Source: Flavobacterium aquiphilum | GTDB lineage: Bacteria > Bacteroidota > Bacteroidia > Flavobacteriales > Flavobacteriaceae | Assembly: GCF_027111335.1 (NCBI RefSeq) | Contig: NZ_CP114288.1 | Span: 434,001-498,000 of the forward strand | Direction: 5' to 3' | DNA length: 64,000 nt | Notes under the pieces: generated by a model | What the model saw: only the letters and a program-made list of their open reading frames with translations | Database searches by the model: none | What the model was told of the DNA's origin: nothing | Made by a program: the position numbers and the translations under genes | Shown: one piece after another, positions 1 to 7,973 of the stretch | How the letters are laid out: every line of letters starts with the position of its first letter | Numbering within the stretch: the stretch's first letter is position 1

Positions 1-699
1 TTCGAGAGTTTTGAGGAATTGTCTTTCGATATGGGTACATACTTCGGTTTCTATATCGTTCAACTGCGCAACTGCATCACGGCAAAAATCGTCCTCGGCC
101 ATTGCCACAACAACCATCGCTCCTTGTGCAGGCGCTGGAATCATCCAATCAAGATTAATGTAATTTTCGGGTTTTAGATTGATACGCTCCAATCCTGCTG
201 CGGCAAAAACGGCACCGCTCCAATCGTTTTCCTGTAGTTTTTGCATGCGGGTATTCACGTTTCCGCGCAAATCGACTACAGTGTGATTCGGGTATTTATT
301 CCACCATTGTGCCTGACGGCGTAAACTTCCTGTGGCGATGGTTCCAGTTCCTTCTAGAAAATCAAGGTTTCCTTTGTGAATCAGAATATCCAAAGTATTG
401 GCCCGTTCCAAAACCGCCGCCTGAACAATTCCGATAGGCAAAGCAGTTGGAACGTCTTTCATGGAATGCACGGCAATATCGACCTGCCCATTGATCATGG
501 CAATGTCAAGCGTTTTCGTAAAAATTCCGGTTATTCCTAGTTCATAAAGGGGTTTGTCGAGAATAATATCGCCTTGTGATTTTACGGCAATGATTTCAGT
601 TTTATAACCTAAATCGTTTAGTTTTTTTTCTACCGTATGAGCTTGCCATAAAGCAAGTTCACTGTCACGGGTTCCTATTCGTATTGTTTTTTCTGCCAT
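1..699 (-). CDS. hemC: Porphobilinogen deaminase (hydroxymethylbilane synthase), 3' part outside window
   Basis: The minus-strand frame opens with ATG at 697-699 and runs without a stop to the window edge, giving the first 233 residues of a protein that is usually about 300-310. The start MAEKTIRIGTRDSELALWQA, followed by the KSQGDIILDKPL and AVHSMKDVPT segments, is characteristic of HemC, which polymerises four porphobilinogens into hydroxymethylbilane in the cytoplasm. The cysteine that carries the dipyrromethane cofactor would lie just beyond the window. It is transcribed in the same direction as hemA, with a GxxExxY gene and two palindromic repeats between them, so a continuous hemA-hemC operon has probably been interrupted. 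Family assignment is firm; the end is not visible. Confidence 0.95.
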   Translation of the reverse strand, partial: MAEKTIRIGTRDSELALWQAHTVEKKLNDLGYKTEIIAVKSQGDIILDKPLYELGITGIFTKTLDIAMINGQVDIAVHSMKDVPTALPIGIVQAAVLERANTLDILIHKGNLDFLEGTGTIATGSLRRQAQWWNKYPNHTVVDLRGNVNTRMQKLQENDWSGAVFAAAGLERINLKPENYINLDWMIPAPAQGAMVVVAMAEDDFCRDAVAQLNDIETEVCTHIERQFLKTLE

Positions 700-711
700 T
701 TTTTGTTTTTT

Positions 712-803
712 ACCATTAAGATATTAAGAGTCATTAAGCTTTATGTTGAAAATAAGTTGATTAATTTTTGACTCAAACTTAATTTTCTTAATATCTTAAT
801 GGT
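712..803. repeat. Dispersed palindromic repeat, family A, copy 1
   Basis: A 92-bp intergenic element with perfect 17-bp terminal arms: ACCATTAAGATATTAAG at 712-728 and its reverse complement at 787-803. The same arms recur at 1268-1341 (right arm imperfect) and 10463-10573 (perfect). It separates hemC from the GxxExxY gene. It could form a long hairpin in RNA; whether it terminates, insulates or is mobile is not visible. Confidence 0.85.
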
Positions 804-826
804 TCAAATTTCTTTTATAGTAACGT

Positions 827-1231
827 TTAGTCAATTAATCTTGCAAAATAATCATTTACAAGTGGTTTCATTGATTTTGTTATGTTTAAAGTGTTAAAAT
901 TAATTAATAATCCTTGAGGTCTTTGCAATAATTTCATGTATGTAAGTAGTTGCGCTTCATGAATTGGCAAAAGGTTTTCTATCGCTTTTAATTCAACAAC
1001 CACGCAATCATTCACAAGTAAATCAATTCTTAAATCAGATTCTAATTCAAGGTCATAATAATCTATTTTAACAACTAATTGTTGTTTAACATCGTATCCG
1101 TTTTGTTCTAATTCATATTTAAGACATTGCTCATAAACGCTTTCTAAAAGTCCGGGTCCTAAAGCTTTATGTACTTTAATGGCAAAACCTGTAATTTCAT
1201 AAGCTAATTGAGTAACTTCTTTTTTTGTCAT
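827..1231 (-). CDS. GxxExxY family protein (PD-(D/E)XK nuclease-like)
   Basis: 134 residues, the normal length for the GxxExxY family. The defining motif GLLESVY is at residues 27-33. A nuclease-like core follows, with D70 and E80-L-K82 in strand context matching the PD-(D/E)XK fold that this family is assigned to. No biochemical function is established for the family, which is often multi-copy in environmental genomes. Here the gene sits between hemC and hemA on their strand, with one copy of repeat family A on each side (712-803 and 1250-1341), so the gene plus repeats looks like an inserted cassette. Family call is firm; role unknown. Confidence 0.85.
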   Translation of the reverse strand: MTKKEVTQLAYEITGFAIKVHKALGPGLLESVYEQCLKYELEQNGYDVKQQLVVKIDYYDLELESDLRIDLLVNDCVVVELKAIENLLPIHEAQLLTYMKLLQRPQGLLINFNTLNITKSMKPLVNDYFARLID

Positions 1232-1249
1232 AGAACTTTTTTCTTTTTT

Positions 1250-1341
1250 ACCATTAAGATAATTTTTACCATTAAGATATTAAGGTTATTAAGCCTACTT
1301 TTATAAATACAAAAGTTAATTTATCTTAATCCCTTAATGGT
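1250..1341. repeat. Dispersed palindromic repeat, family A, copy 2 (imperfect)
   Basis: The left arm ACCATTAAGATA is partly duplicated (1250-1261, then a full 17-bp arm at 1268-1284). The right arm at 1325-1341 (CTTAATCCCTTAATGGT) differs from the perfect arm at three central bases. It lies between the GxxExxY start and the hemA stop, mirroring copy 1 on the other side of that gene. Confidence 0.8.
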
Positions 1342-1374
1342 TCATTTTTTTTAATTAAGTGTTTAATGATTAAA

Positions 1375-2631
1375 CTACTTAGCAATTGTTGCTAATTGAA
1401 AAACTTTTTCGATCCAATCGATGCTCTCATCTACCATTGTGTCTTCATTTTTAAGATGGTTGGCAAAATGGGTCGTGATTTTTTGAATGATTCTAGAGCT
1501 GATGATTTCGGCTTGTTCTTCGTTGAAGTTGGACATTTTTTTGCTTTGAAAATCCAATTCCGAATTTTTAATCGTATTCAGCTTCTCTTTCAAGGCGTTA
1601 ATCGTTGGAGCAAACTTTCTTGCTTTTGTCCAAGCGATAAATTCATCCTTTATTTCTTCAATAATAGCCTCAGCTGCTGGGATATGGGCTTTTCTGTTTT
1701 CCAATGTCTCGTCAGTCATCTGTGACAAATCATCCATGTGAATCAAAGTCACGCCTTCAAGGTCTTTCACGTTTTCGTGAACATTTTTCGGAATAGACAA
1801 ATCCAAAATCAACATCGGTTTTTTCAAGTTCAGAATGGCTTTGTCGATAGTTGGATTTTGAGCTCCTGTCGCAACAACCACTACATCGGCTTTTTGCAAT
1901 TCAATATGTAGTTCCGAGTAATCCTTAACAATAAGGTTCAATTTTCCGGCCAATTTCTCGGCTTTGTCTTTGGTTCTGTTGATTAAGGTGATATGCTCGT
2001 TTTTGGTGTGTTTTACTAAATTCTCACAGGTATTTCTTCCGATTTTCCCCGTTCCAAAAAGTAAAATGTTTTTGTTTCCAATGTCCGGAACGTTCTTGAT
2101 AATATATTGAACCGAAGCAAAAGATACCGAAGTGGCACCTGAACTGATTTCGGTTTCATTTTTGATTTTTTTGCTGGATTGAATCACCGCGTTCACCAAT
2201 CTTTCCATAAAAGCGTTAGCAAGACCCATTGCTTTGGCTTCGGCAAAACCGTTCCGAATTTGACTGATGATTTCAAAATCGCCTAAAATTTGGCTGTCCA
2301 AACCTGTTCCTACACGAAATAAATGCGAAATAGCTTCCTGATTTTTATAAACATAAGCCACTTTTTGAAAATCCTCAACAGTTCCGTTGCTGTTCTCGCA
2401 AAGTAATTTTATCAATTGATAAGGATGTTCGGCATAGCCGTAAATTTCGGTTCTATTACAAGTCGAAGTCACGAATAAACTCTGGATTCCCTCTTTTTTG
2501 GCCTGTTCCAAAAGACGGGTTTGAGCTGATGTATCTAAGCTAAATTTACCTCTGATCTCTGCATCAGCTTTTTTGTAGCTTAAGCCGATAGAGTAGAAAA
2601 ATTGATGCTTCGAGCCGTTATGATTTTCCAT
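1375..2631 (-). CDS. hemA: Glutamyl-tRNA reductase
   Basis: 418 residues, full length. Catalyses NADPH-dependent reduction of glutamyl-tRNA(Glu) to glutamate-1-semialdehyde, the first committed step of C5-pathway tetrapyrrole synthesis. The catalytic segment TSTCNRTEIYGY places the nucleophilic cysteine at C58. An NADP-binding Rossmann segment ILLFGTGKIGRNT follows near residue 190, and a C-terminal helical dimerisation region closes the protein. It is divergent from the AraC-type regulator gene and lies in a cluster with hemC, hemH and hemJ. A TAATTTTG (-7 type) element lies on the minus strand at 2657-2664, about 25 bp before the ATG. No oddities seen. Confidence 0.97.
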   Translation of the reverse strand: MENHNGSKHQFFYSIGLSYKKADAEIRGKFSLDTSAQTRLLEQAKKEGIQSLFVTSTCNRTEIYGYAEHPYQLIKLLCENSNGTVEDFQKVAYVYKNQEAISHLFRVGTGLDSQILGDFEIISQIRNGFAEAKAMGLANAFMERLVNAVIQSSKKIKNETEISSGATSVSFASVQYIIKNVPDIGNKNILLFGTGKIGRNTCENLVKHTKNEHITLINRTKDKAEKLAGKLNLIVKDYSELHIELQKADVVVVATGAQNPTIDKAILNLKKPMLILDLSIPKNVHENVKDLEGVTLIHMDDLSQMTDETLENRKAHIPAAEAIIEEIKDEFIAWTKARKFAPTINALKEKLNTIKNSELDFQSKKMSNFNEEQAEIISSRIIQKITTHFANHLKNEDTMVDESIDWIEKVFQLATIAK

Positions 2632-2656
2632 ATATTCACTTTCATATAAAGTATTA

Positions 2657-2664
2657 CAAAATTA
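2657..2664 (-). promoter_or_regulatory. Candidate hemA promoter -7 element
   Basis: Read on the minus strand, the bases are TAATTTTG, matching the Flavobacterium TAnnTTTG -7 consensus. They lie 25 bp upstream of the hemA ATG. A TTG (2692-2694 complement) is 27 bp further up, longer than the usual spacing, so only the -7 element is convincing. Confidence 0.5.
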
Positions 2665-2859
2665 TTATTATCGTTTGTATAAAAATAACGCCAAAAGTTC
2701 TTTTTGTGTCGCTGTATGCTTTTTTGGATTTAATTCGTTATTTTATAATAAAAACTGCTATTTTTGTGGCATTAATGAGGGTCGGATTACGACTTGTTTA
2801 GAGCGATTCTAAATAAATAATTAAAAAAAGATTTTTTTATCTGTAAAAAAAATATCGCT

Positions 2860-3732
2860 ATGGGTTCACATGAAATTATAACAATTGAAGAAGATTTTAC
2901 CCTACTTCGTTTTCAAAATGACAGTGATGTTACTTTTCAGGCGCAACATGAAGTGAGTAATGGCTTGATTCAATTCCATTTTGGATTAAAGGGCAAAGCC
3001 AAATTTAACTTTAATCAAGGGAGTTATGTATTGGATTTGAATGAGGAGAAGTCGTACCTGTTCTACAATCCACAAAAGGAATTACCACTCAATTTGGAAT
3101 TGGCACCAAATACGTGGGTAATATCGATATTAATTTCGATTCAAAAATTTCACAGGCTATTTTCAAACGATGCCGGACATATCCCCTTTTTGAGCGAAGA
3201 AAACAAGGATAAAAAATATTACAAAGAGGGAGACATAAGCCCTTCTATGGCAATTGTGTTGAGCCAATTGTTTCATTATAATTTGAATCCTTCCATCAAG
3301 AATCTATATTATAAAGGCAAAGGATACGAATTATTGAGTCTGTATTTTAATCGCTCCGAAGATCCAAACGCTGAACAATGTCCGTTTTTGATTGATGAAG
3401 AAAATGTCTATAAAATCAAAAAAGCCAAAGAAATCATCATTGCCAATATGGCTGAACCCCCTGGATTGCAGGAATTGGCAGACGAAATTGGTTTGACCTT
3501 AAAGAAACTCAAAATGGGTTTTAAGCAAATTTACGGCGACACCGTTTATGGCTATCTTTTTGATTACAAAATGGATTATGCACGTCAATTGTTAGACAGT
3601 GGTTCGTATAATGTCAATGAAGTGGGATTGAAAATTGGGTACAGCACCGGAAGCCATTTTATTGCCGCTTTCAAAAAGAAATTTGCAACAACGCCAAAGA
3701 AATATTTGATGTCGATTAATTCGAATGTTTAA
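2860..3732 (+). CDS. AraC family transcriptional regulator
   Basis: 290 residues. The last 85 or so form a two-helix-turn-helix AraC DNA-binding domain (LQELADEIGLTLKKLKMGF, then VNEVGLKIGYSTGSHFIAAF, followed by the family-typical FATTPKKY ending). The N-terminal 190 residues look like a cupin-type sensing region but have no recognisable ligand motif. It is divergently placed against hemA and immediately upstream of hemH, so heme-pathway control or iron/heme sensing is a reasonable inference, not shown. A TATTTTTG -7 type box at 2759-2766 would leave a leader of roughly 90 bases. Confidence 0.88.
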   Translation: MGSHEIITIEEDFTLLRFQNDSDVTFQAQHEVSNGLIQFHFGLKGKAKFNFNQGSYVLDLNEEKSYLFYNPQKELPLNLELAPNTWVISILISIQKFHRLFSNDAGHIPFLSEENKDKKYYKEGDISPSMAIVLSQLFHYNLNPSIKNLYYKGKGYELLSLYFNRSEDPNAEQCPFLIDEENVYKIKKAKEIIIANMAEPPGLQELADEIGLTLKKLKMGFKQIYGDTVYGYLFDYKMDYARQLLDSGSYNVNEVGLKIGYSTGSHFIAAFKKKFATTPKKYLMSINSNV

Positions 3733-3808
3733 ATCAACATATCAAATTTCTATATCCAACAATAAACAAAAAATAATTTAGTCCAATTTATTCAAAAGTC
3801 AGTTTAGT

Positions 3809-3816
3809 TACTTTTG
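3809..3816 (+). promoter_or_regulatory. Candidate hemH promoter -7 element
   Basis: TACTTTTG matches TAnnTTTG and lies 28 bp before the hemH ATG at 3845, in the 112-bp gap after the AraC gene. No TTG at ideal -33 spacing was found. Confidence 0.5.
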
Positions 3817-3844
3817 AAACATCAAAAAATATAAAAACAAACAA

Positions 3845-4864
3845 ATGAAAGGCGCACTATTAATCAATTTAGGTTCACCCGAAAGTCCAACCCCAAAAGA
3901 CGTAAAACCCTATTTAGACGAATTTCTAATGGACAAATACGTGATTGATGTTCCGTATTTGTTGCGCGCATTTTTGGTTCGCGGTCTTATCCTTAGAAAA
4001 AGACCTGAAAAAGCGGCAGCCGCTTACGCAAAAGTATGGACTGCTGAAGGCTCGCCTTTGGTAGTGATTTCCAAAAGAATGCACAAAAAAGTGAAACCGC
4101 TGGCCAATGTTCCAGTGGCTTTGGCAATGCGCTACGGAAATCCTTCCCTGTTTGCCGGTTTACAGGAACTTCAGGATAAAGGCGTTACCGAAGTATTGCT
4201 TGTTCCTTTGTATCCACATCATGCTATGTCTTCAACAGTTACGGTTCTCGACAAGGCTGAAGAAATCAGAAAAAAGCATTTTCCGAACATGAAATTCACA
4301 TCTGTTCCTGCTTTTTACAACAAACCCGATTACATCAAAAACCTTTCGGATTCTATTCAAAAACACTTGAACGGATTTGATTACGATCACCTTTTATTTT
4401 CGTATCATGGACTTCCTGAGCGTCATATCCGCAAGACAGACGTGACCAAATCACATTGCAAAATTGACGGTTCTTGTTGCAGCACGCCATCGCTTGCTCA
4501 CGAATTTTGCTACCGCCACCAATCTTATGAAACCACAAGACTAGTAGTTGAAGCACTAGGAATTCCCGAAGGCAAATACAGCCAAACTTTTCAATCACGC
4601 TTGGCGGGAGACAAATGGCTAGAACCGTACACCGATGTCGAAGTGAATAAATTACCCGAGAAAGGAATTAAAAATTTAGCAATTGTAACTCCTGCTTTTG
4701 TTGCCGATTGTTTAGAAACCCTTGAAGAAATTGCAATGGAAGCCAACCATCAATTCAAAGAACATGGAGGTGAGAATTTCAAAGCTATTCCTTGTTTGAA
4801 TGATGATGACGAATGGTGCGCTACGGTTGCAAAATGGATTAATGATTGGGCAGAAAGAAAATAG
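3845..4864 (+). CDS. hemH: Ferrochelatase
   Basis: 339 residues, full length. Inserts Fe2+ into protoporphyrin IX, the last step of heme b synthesis. N-terminal GALLINLGSPESP and the active-site segment FSYHGLPERHI (metal-binding H188) are diagnostic. The conserved glutamate-bearing ADCLETLEEI motif is near residue 290. Cysteines C205, C211, C212 and C222 cluster right after the active-site loop; some bacterial ferrochelatases carry an iron-sulfur cluster, so these are worth noting, but ligation is inference. hemJ follows after 31 bp, so the two are probably co-transcribed. Confidence 0.97.
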   Translation: MKGALLINLGSPESPTPKDVKPYLDEFLMDKYVIDVPYLLRAFLVRGLILRKRPEKAAAAYAKVWTAEGSPLVVISKRMHKKVKPLANVPVALAMRYGNPSLFAGLQELQDKGVTEVLLVPLYPHHAMSSTVTVLDKAEEIRKKHFPNMKFTSVPAFYNKPDYIKNLSDSIQKHLNGFDYDHLLFSYHGLPERHIRKTDVTKSHCKIDGSCCSTPSLAHEFCYRHQSYETTRLVVEALGIPEGKYSQTFQSRLAGDKWLEPYTDVEVNKLPEKGIKNLAIVTPAFVADCLETLEEIAMEANHQFKEHGGENFKAIPCLNDDDEWCATVAKWINDWAERK

Positions 4865-4895
4865 AGAATAGAACAAAGAAAAAAGACATTCATAA

Positions 4896-5453
4896 ATGGA
4901 ACTTTACAATTACCTCAAATCCCTGCATATCATCTTTGTGGTTACCTGGTTTGCGGGTTTATTCTACATCGTCCGATTGTTTGTGTACCAAATAGAGGCC
5001 GCTGATAAACCCTCTCCGGAAAAAGAAATCCTGCAAAAACAATACAATCTTATGTCCTACCGATTGTGGTACATTATTACATGGCCAAGTGCCATTTTTG
5101 CCAGTATTTTTGCCTTTTGGATGCTGTTTTTTACCGATATGGGAAGCGCTTGGTTAAAAATGCCTTGGATGCATGTAAAACTTGGTTTTGTTTTTGTGCT
5201 ATATTTATACCATTTAAAATGTCAGCAAATTTTCAGTCAATTACAAAGAAACGAAGTAAAATACACGACCAATTTTATGCGTTTATGGAATGAAATTGCT
5301 ACTATAATCTTATTTGCTGTTGTGTTTTTGGTGGTATTAAAAAATGCCGTGAATTGGATTTATGGAGTGATTGGTATTTTCTTGTTTTCGATTACTATTA
5401 TGTTGGGTTTTAAATTTTATAAACGAATAAGAGAACGCAATAGTAATCAGTAA
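4896..5453 (+). CDS. hemJ: HemJ-type protoporphyrinogen IX oxidase (CopD/UPF0093-like membrane protein)
   Basis: 185 residues with about four to five transmembrane segments. The opening YNYLKSLHIIFVVTWFAGLF (conserved H11) and the mid-protein MPWMHVKLGFVFVLYLYHLK match HemJ, the oxygen-independent oxidase that converts protoporphyrinogen IX to protoporphyrin IX in the inner membrane. Its position 31 bp behind hemH, which uses its product, supports the assignment. The CopD family label is sometimes used for the same proteins. Confidence 0.88.
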   Translation: MELYNYLKSLHIIFVVTWFAGLFYIVRLFVYQIEAADKPSPEKEILQKQYNLMSYRLWYIITWPSAIFASIFAFWMLFFTDMGSAWLKMPWMHVKLGFVFVLYLYHLKCQQIFSQLQRNEVKYTTNFMRLWNEIATIILFAVVFLVVLKNAVNWIYGVIGIFLFSITIMLGFKFYKRIRERNSNQ

Positions 5454-5460
5454 CCAATTA

Positions 5461-5545
5461 TTAGTATTCAGATGTTGGCATAAAAACCAAGACGCTGAGC
5501 ACAAGTTACTAACTGAATACTTAAAAACCGAATGCTGAATACTAA
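5461..5545. repeat. Intergenic inverted-repeat element between hemJ and the kinase gene
   Basis: Terminal 11-bp perfect inverted repeats TTAGTATTCAG (5461-5471) and CTGAATACTAA (5535-5545), with a further internal ACTGAATAC repeat. It occupies almost the whole gap and ends 7 bp before the next ATG. This is the dispersed-repeat style seen elsewhere in the window. Confidence 0.7.
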
Positions 5546-5551
5546 AAAAAT

Positions 5552-7021
5552 ATGCTAAAATTAAAGATTCCCATAATTTCATTGCGTATTAGAATCTTTC
5601 TTTCAATGGTTATATTGATCATTGCGACCTCACTTTTGCTCATAACCATTTCCATCTTTCAATACAAAACAGTAGCCAAAGAATACAATCAAAAGCGGAT
5701 TGAAAACATGGAATTTTATGTAAAGGAGCATATCAACTATATGTTGTCCAACACGACTTATCCACTTACGGATGACAACATAAAACTGATCTTCAAAGAT
5801 AAAATCCACGAAATATCCGATATTCAAAATACTGAAATTCAGATTTATTCATTGGATGGGAAATTGCTAAATTCCTCCAAAGAATCCTTTGCCATAGCGA
5901 CACAAACACCTACTATATCAAAATTCATCCTTCGTTTAGTCAATGCCTCTATTGACAAAAGATTTGTAGAAATCAAAACTATTAACGGAATCAAGTACCG
6001 TTCCTCTTACAGTCTTATAAAAAACAAAAAATTCAAACCTATTGGGGTACTGAAATTACCCAATGTTCCGGATGATGGTTATTATGAAAAAAAACTAAAC
6101 AACTTCTTGGTCAGCCTTTTACAGGTGTATGCTATTATGATTGCCATGGCTTTTGGACTGGCCTATATTCTTTCTTCTTTTATCACAAAACCTATTTATG
6201 ATTTTGCCGAAAAATTAAGAGAAACAAGTTTGAACCAAAAGAACGAAAAAATTCCGTTTTCAGCCAAAATAAAAGAAATCAATATGCTTTTGCTGGCCTA
6301 CAACAGAATGATTGAAGAGCTCGAAAAAAACGCTATTGTTCTCGCCCAAAACGAACGTGACCTAGCCTGGAGGGAAATGGCCAAACAAGTAGCGCATGAA
6401 ATTAAAAATCCGTTAACGCCAATGCGACTCTCTATACAGAGTTTTCAGCGAAAATTTCAGCCAGACGATCCAAACATAAAGCAAAAACTAAACGATTTTT
6501 CTGAATCTTTAATTCAGCAAATAGACACTATGAGCGCCGTTGCTTCGGCTTTTTCCGACTTTGCCTCCATGCCTGCCCAGCAAAACGAAGTACTGGATGT
6601 GGTAGAAGTAGTAGAACTTACGTTGGATATTTTTCATGAAGATTTTATTGTTTTTGAATGTTCCGAAAAAGAAATTATCTCCAAAATTGACCGTACACAA
6701 CTCATCCGTATAATTACCAATTTGATCAAAAATGCCATTCAGGCGATTCCGGAAAATCAGGAAACCAAAATGATCTTGGTTACTGTAGAAAAAATAGACC
6801 AAGAAGTAGTTATCACGGTAAAAGACAACGGAACCGGAATAAATCCGGAGCACGTCAATAACGTCTTTGAACCTAAATTTACCACCAAAAATAGCGGTAT
6901 GGGTTTAGGGCTTGGAATTATCAAAAACATAATCGAAAACTACAACGGAACGATTACCTTTGAAACTAAATTTGGAAGAGGTACTATCTTCATTGTCACC
7001 CTGCCGATCATTAACTCTTAA
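5552..7021 (+). CDS. Membrane sensor histidine kinase (NtrY-like, HAMP)
   Basis: 489 residues. Transmembrane helix at about 12-33, a periplasmic sensor region to about 185, a second helix at about 185-207, then a HAMP linker. The HisKA phospho-acceptor is in AHEIKNPLTPMRLS (H282), the NPLTP form typical of NtrY-type kinases. The ATPase domain has N (LIKNAIQAIP), G1 (DNGTGI) and G2 (GMGLGLGIIKNI) boxes. No response regulator gene is adjacent, so the partner is unknown. The next gene starts 18 bp after the stop, so the pair may be co-transcribed. Confidence 0.92.
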   Translation: MLKLKIPIISLRIRIFLSMVILIIATSLLLITISIFQYKTVAKEYNQKRIENMEFYVKEHINYMLSNTTYPLTDDNIKLIFKDKIHEISDIQNTEIQIYSLDGKLLNSSKESFAIATQTPTISKFILRLVNASIDKRFVEIKTINGIKYRSSYSLIKNKKFKPIGVLKLPNVPDDGYYEKKLNNFLVSLLQVYAIMIAMAFGLAYILSSFITKPIYDFAEKLRETSLNQKNEKIPFSAKIKEINMLLLAYNRMIEELEKNAIVLAQNERDLAWREMAKQVAHEIKNPLTPMRLSIQSFQRKFQPDDPNIKQKLNDFSESLIQQIDTMSAVASAFSDFASMPAQQNEVLDVVEVVELTLDIFHEDFIVFECSEKEIISKIDRTQLIRIITNLIKNAIQAIPENQETKMILVTVEKIDQEVVITVKDNGTGINPEHVNNVFEPKFTTKNSGMGLGLGIIKNIIENYNGTITFETKFGRGTIFIVTLPIINS

Positions 7022-7039
7022 CTACATAACTACAAAAAA

Positions 7040-7822
7040 ATGAACTACAAAAATCTTTTGATTACAATAGAAAACAACATCGCAACAGTTGTTATCAATA
7101 GACCAACCAAGCTAAACGCTTTGAATATTGAAACCATCAATGATTTGCACAAAGCCATAAAAGTATTGGGAAAAAACAAAGAAATTCAGGCTATTATCCT
7201 AACTGGTTCGGGCGAAAAAGCATTTGTGGCCGGAGCAGATATTTCAGAATTTGCCCATTTTACCATAGAAGAGGGAACCCAATTGTCTTCACAAGGACAC
7301 CAAAGACTTTTTGATTATATAGAAAACCTGAAAACGCCTGTCATAGCAGCTGTCAACGGATTTGCTTTGGGAGGTGGGCTGGAATTGGCAATGGCCTGCC
7401 ATATCAGAGTTGCTTCAGACAACGCCAAAATGGGATTACCCGAAGTTTCTCTAGGTGTGATTCCGGGTTATGGAGGAACACAACGTTTACCACAATTGGT
7501 TGGTAAAGGCCGCGCGATGGAAATGATTATGACTGCCGACATGATTACTGCCGAACAAGCCAAACAATATGGATTGGTAAATCACGTAGTACCGCAAGCC
7601 GATTTAATTGATTTTTGCACAGGTATTGCACAAAAAATAATGAAAAACTCTCCATTAGCAATTGGTAGAGCTATAAAAGCAATCAATGCCAATTTTACCG
7701 ATGGAAAGAACGGTTATGAAACTGAAATCAAAAACTTTGGAAAATGCTTTGGAACCGAAGATTTCAACGAAGGTACGAAGGCGTTTTTGGAGAAAAGAAA
7801 GGCTGTTTTTTCGGGGAAATAG
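7040..7822 (+). CDS. Enoyl-CoA hydratase/isomerase family protein
   Basis: 260 residues, the standard crotonase length. Oxyanion-hole segments AFVAGADISEF (about residues 65-75) and NGFALGGGLELAMACH (about 107-122), plus the catalytic-glutamate region MGLPEVSLGVIPGYGGTQRL, point to a genuine short-chain enoyl-CoA hydratase: the two glutamates expected at ELA and LPEV are both present. It likely acts in fatty-acid or butanoate-type beta-oxidation; the exact substrate cannot be told from sequence. It follows the histidine kinase by 18 bp with no terminator seen between. Confidence 0.93.
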   Translation: MNYKNLLITIENNIATVVINRPTKLNALNIETINDLHKAIKVLGKNKEIQAIILTGSGEKAFVAGADISEFAHFTIEEGTQLSSQGHQRLFDYIENLKTPVIAAVNGFALGGGLELAMACHIRVASDNAKMGLPEVSLGVIPGYGGTQRLPQLVGKGRAMEMIMTADMITAEQAKQYGLVNHVVPQADLIDFCTGIAQKIMKNSPLAIGRAIKAINANFTDGKNGYETEIKNFGKCFGTEDFNEGTKAFLEKRKAVFSGK

Positions 7823-7859
7823 TTAGAACTTTAAATCAACGGCTAAATTCGAAAAAATA

Positions 7860-7953
7860 ATATTCAAATATCAAATTATTATAATATTTTGATATTCAAA
7901 TATCAAAATATTATATTTTTTTAATATCATAATATCAAATTATTATATATTTG
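7860..7953 (+). promoter_or_regulatory. Three-unit 32-bp-period repeat array with promoter before DUF4143 ATPase gene 1
   Basis: Units beginning at 7860, 7892 and 7924 share the 16-mer ATATTCAAATATCAAA (the third with a few changes) at an exact 32-bp period. The middle unit is centred on a perfect palindrome with 16-bp arms (7881-7896 and 7899-7914, centre CA). A TATATTTG -7 element follows at 7946-7953, 20 bp before the ATG. The array covers the position where -33 contacts would be, as expected of operators. The second ATPase gene (52069) has the same layout with unrelated repeat sequence. Confidence 0.85.
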
Positions 7954-7973
7954 TATCTAAAATAGATACAGAA

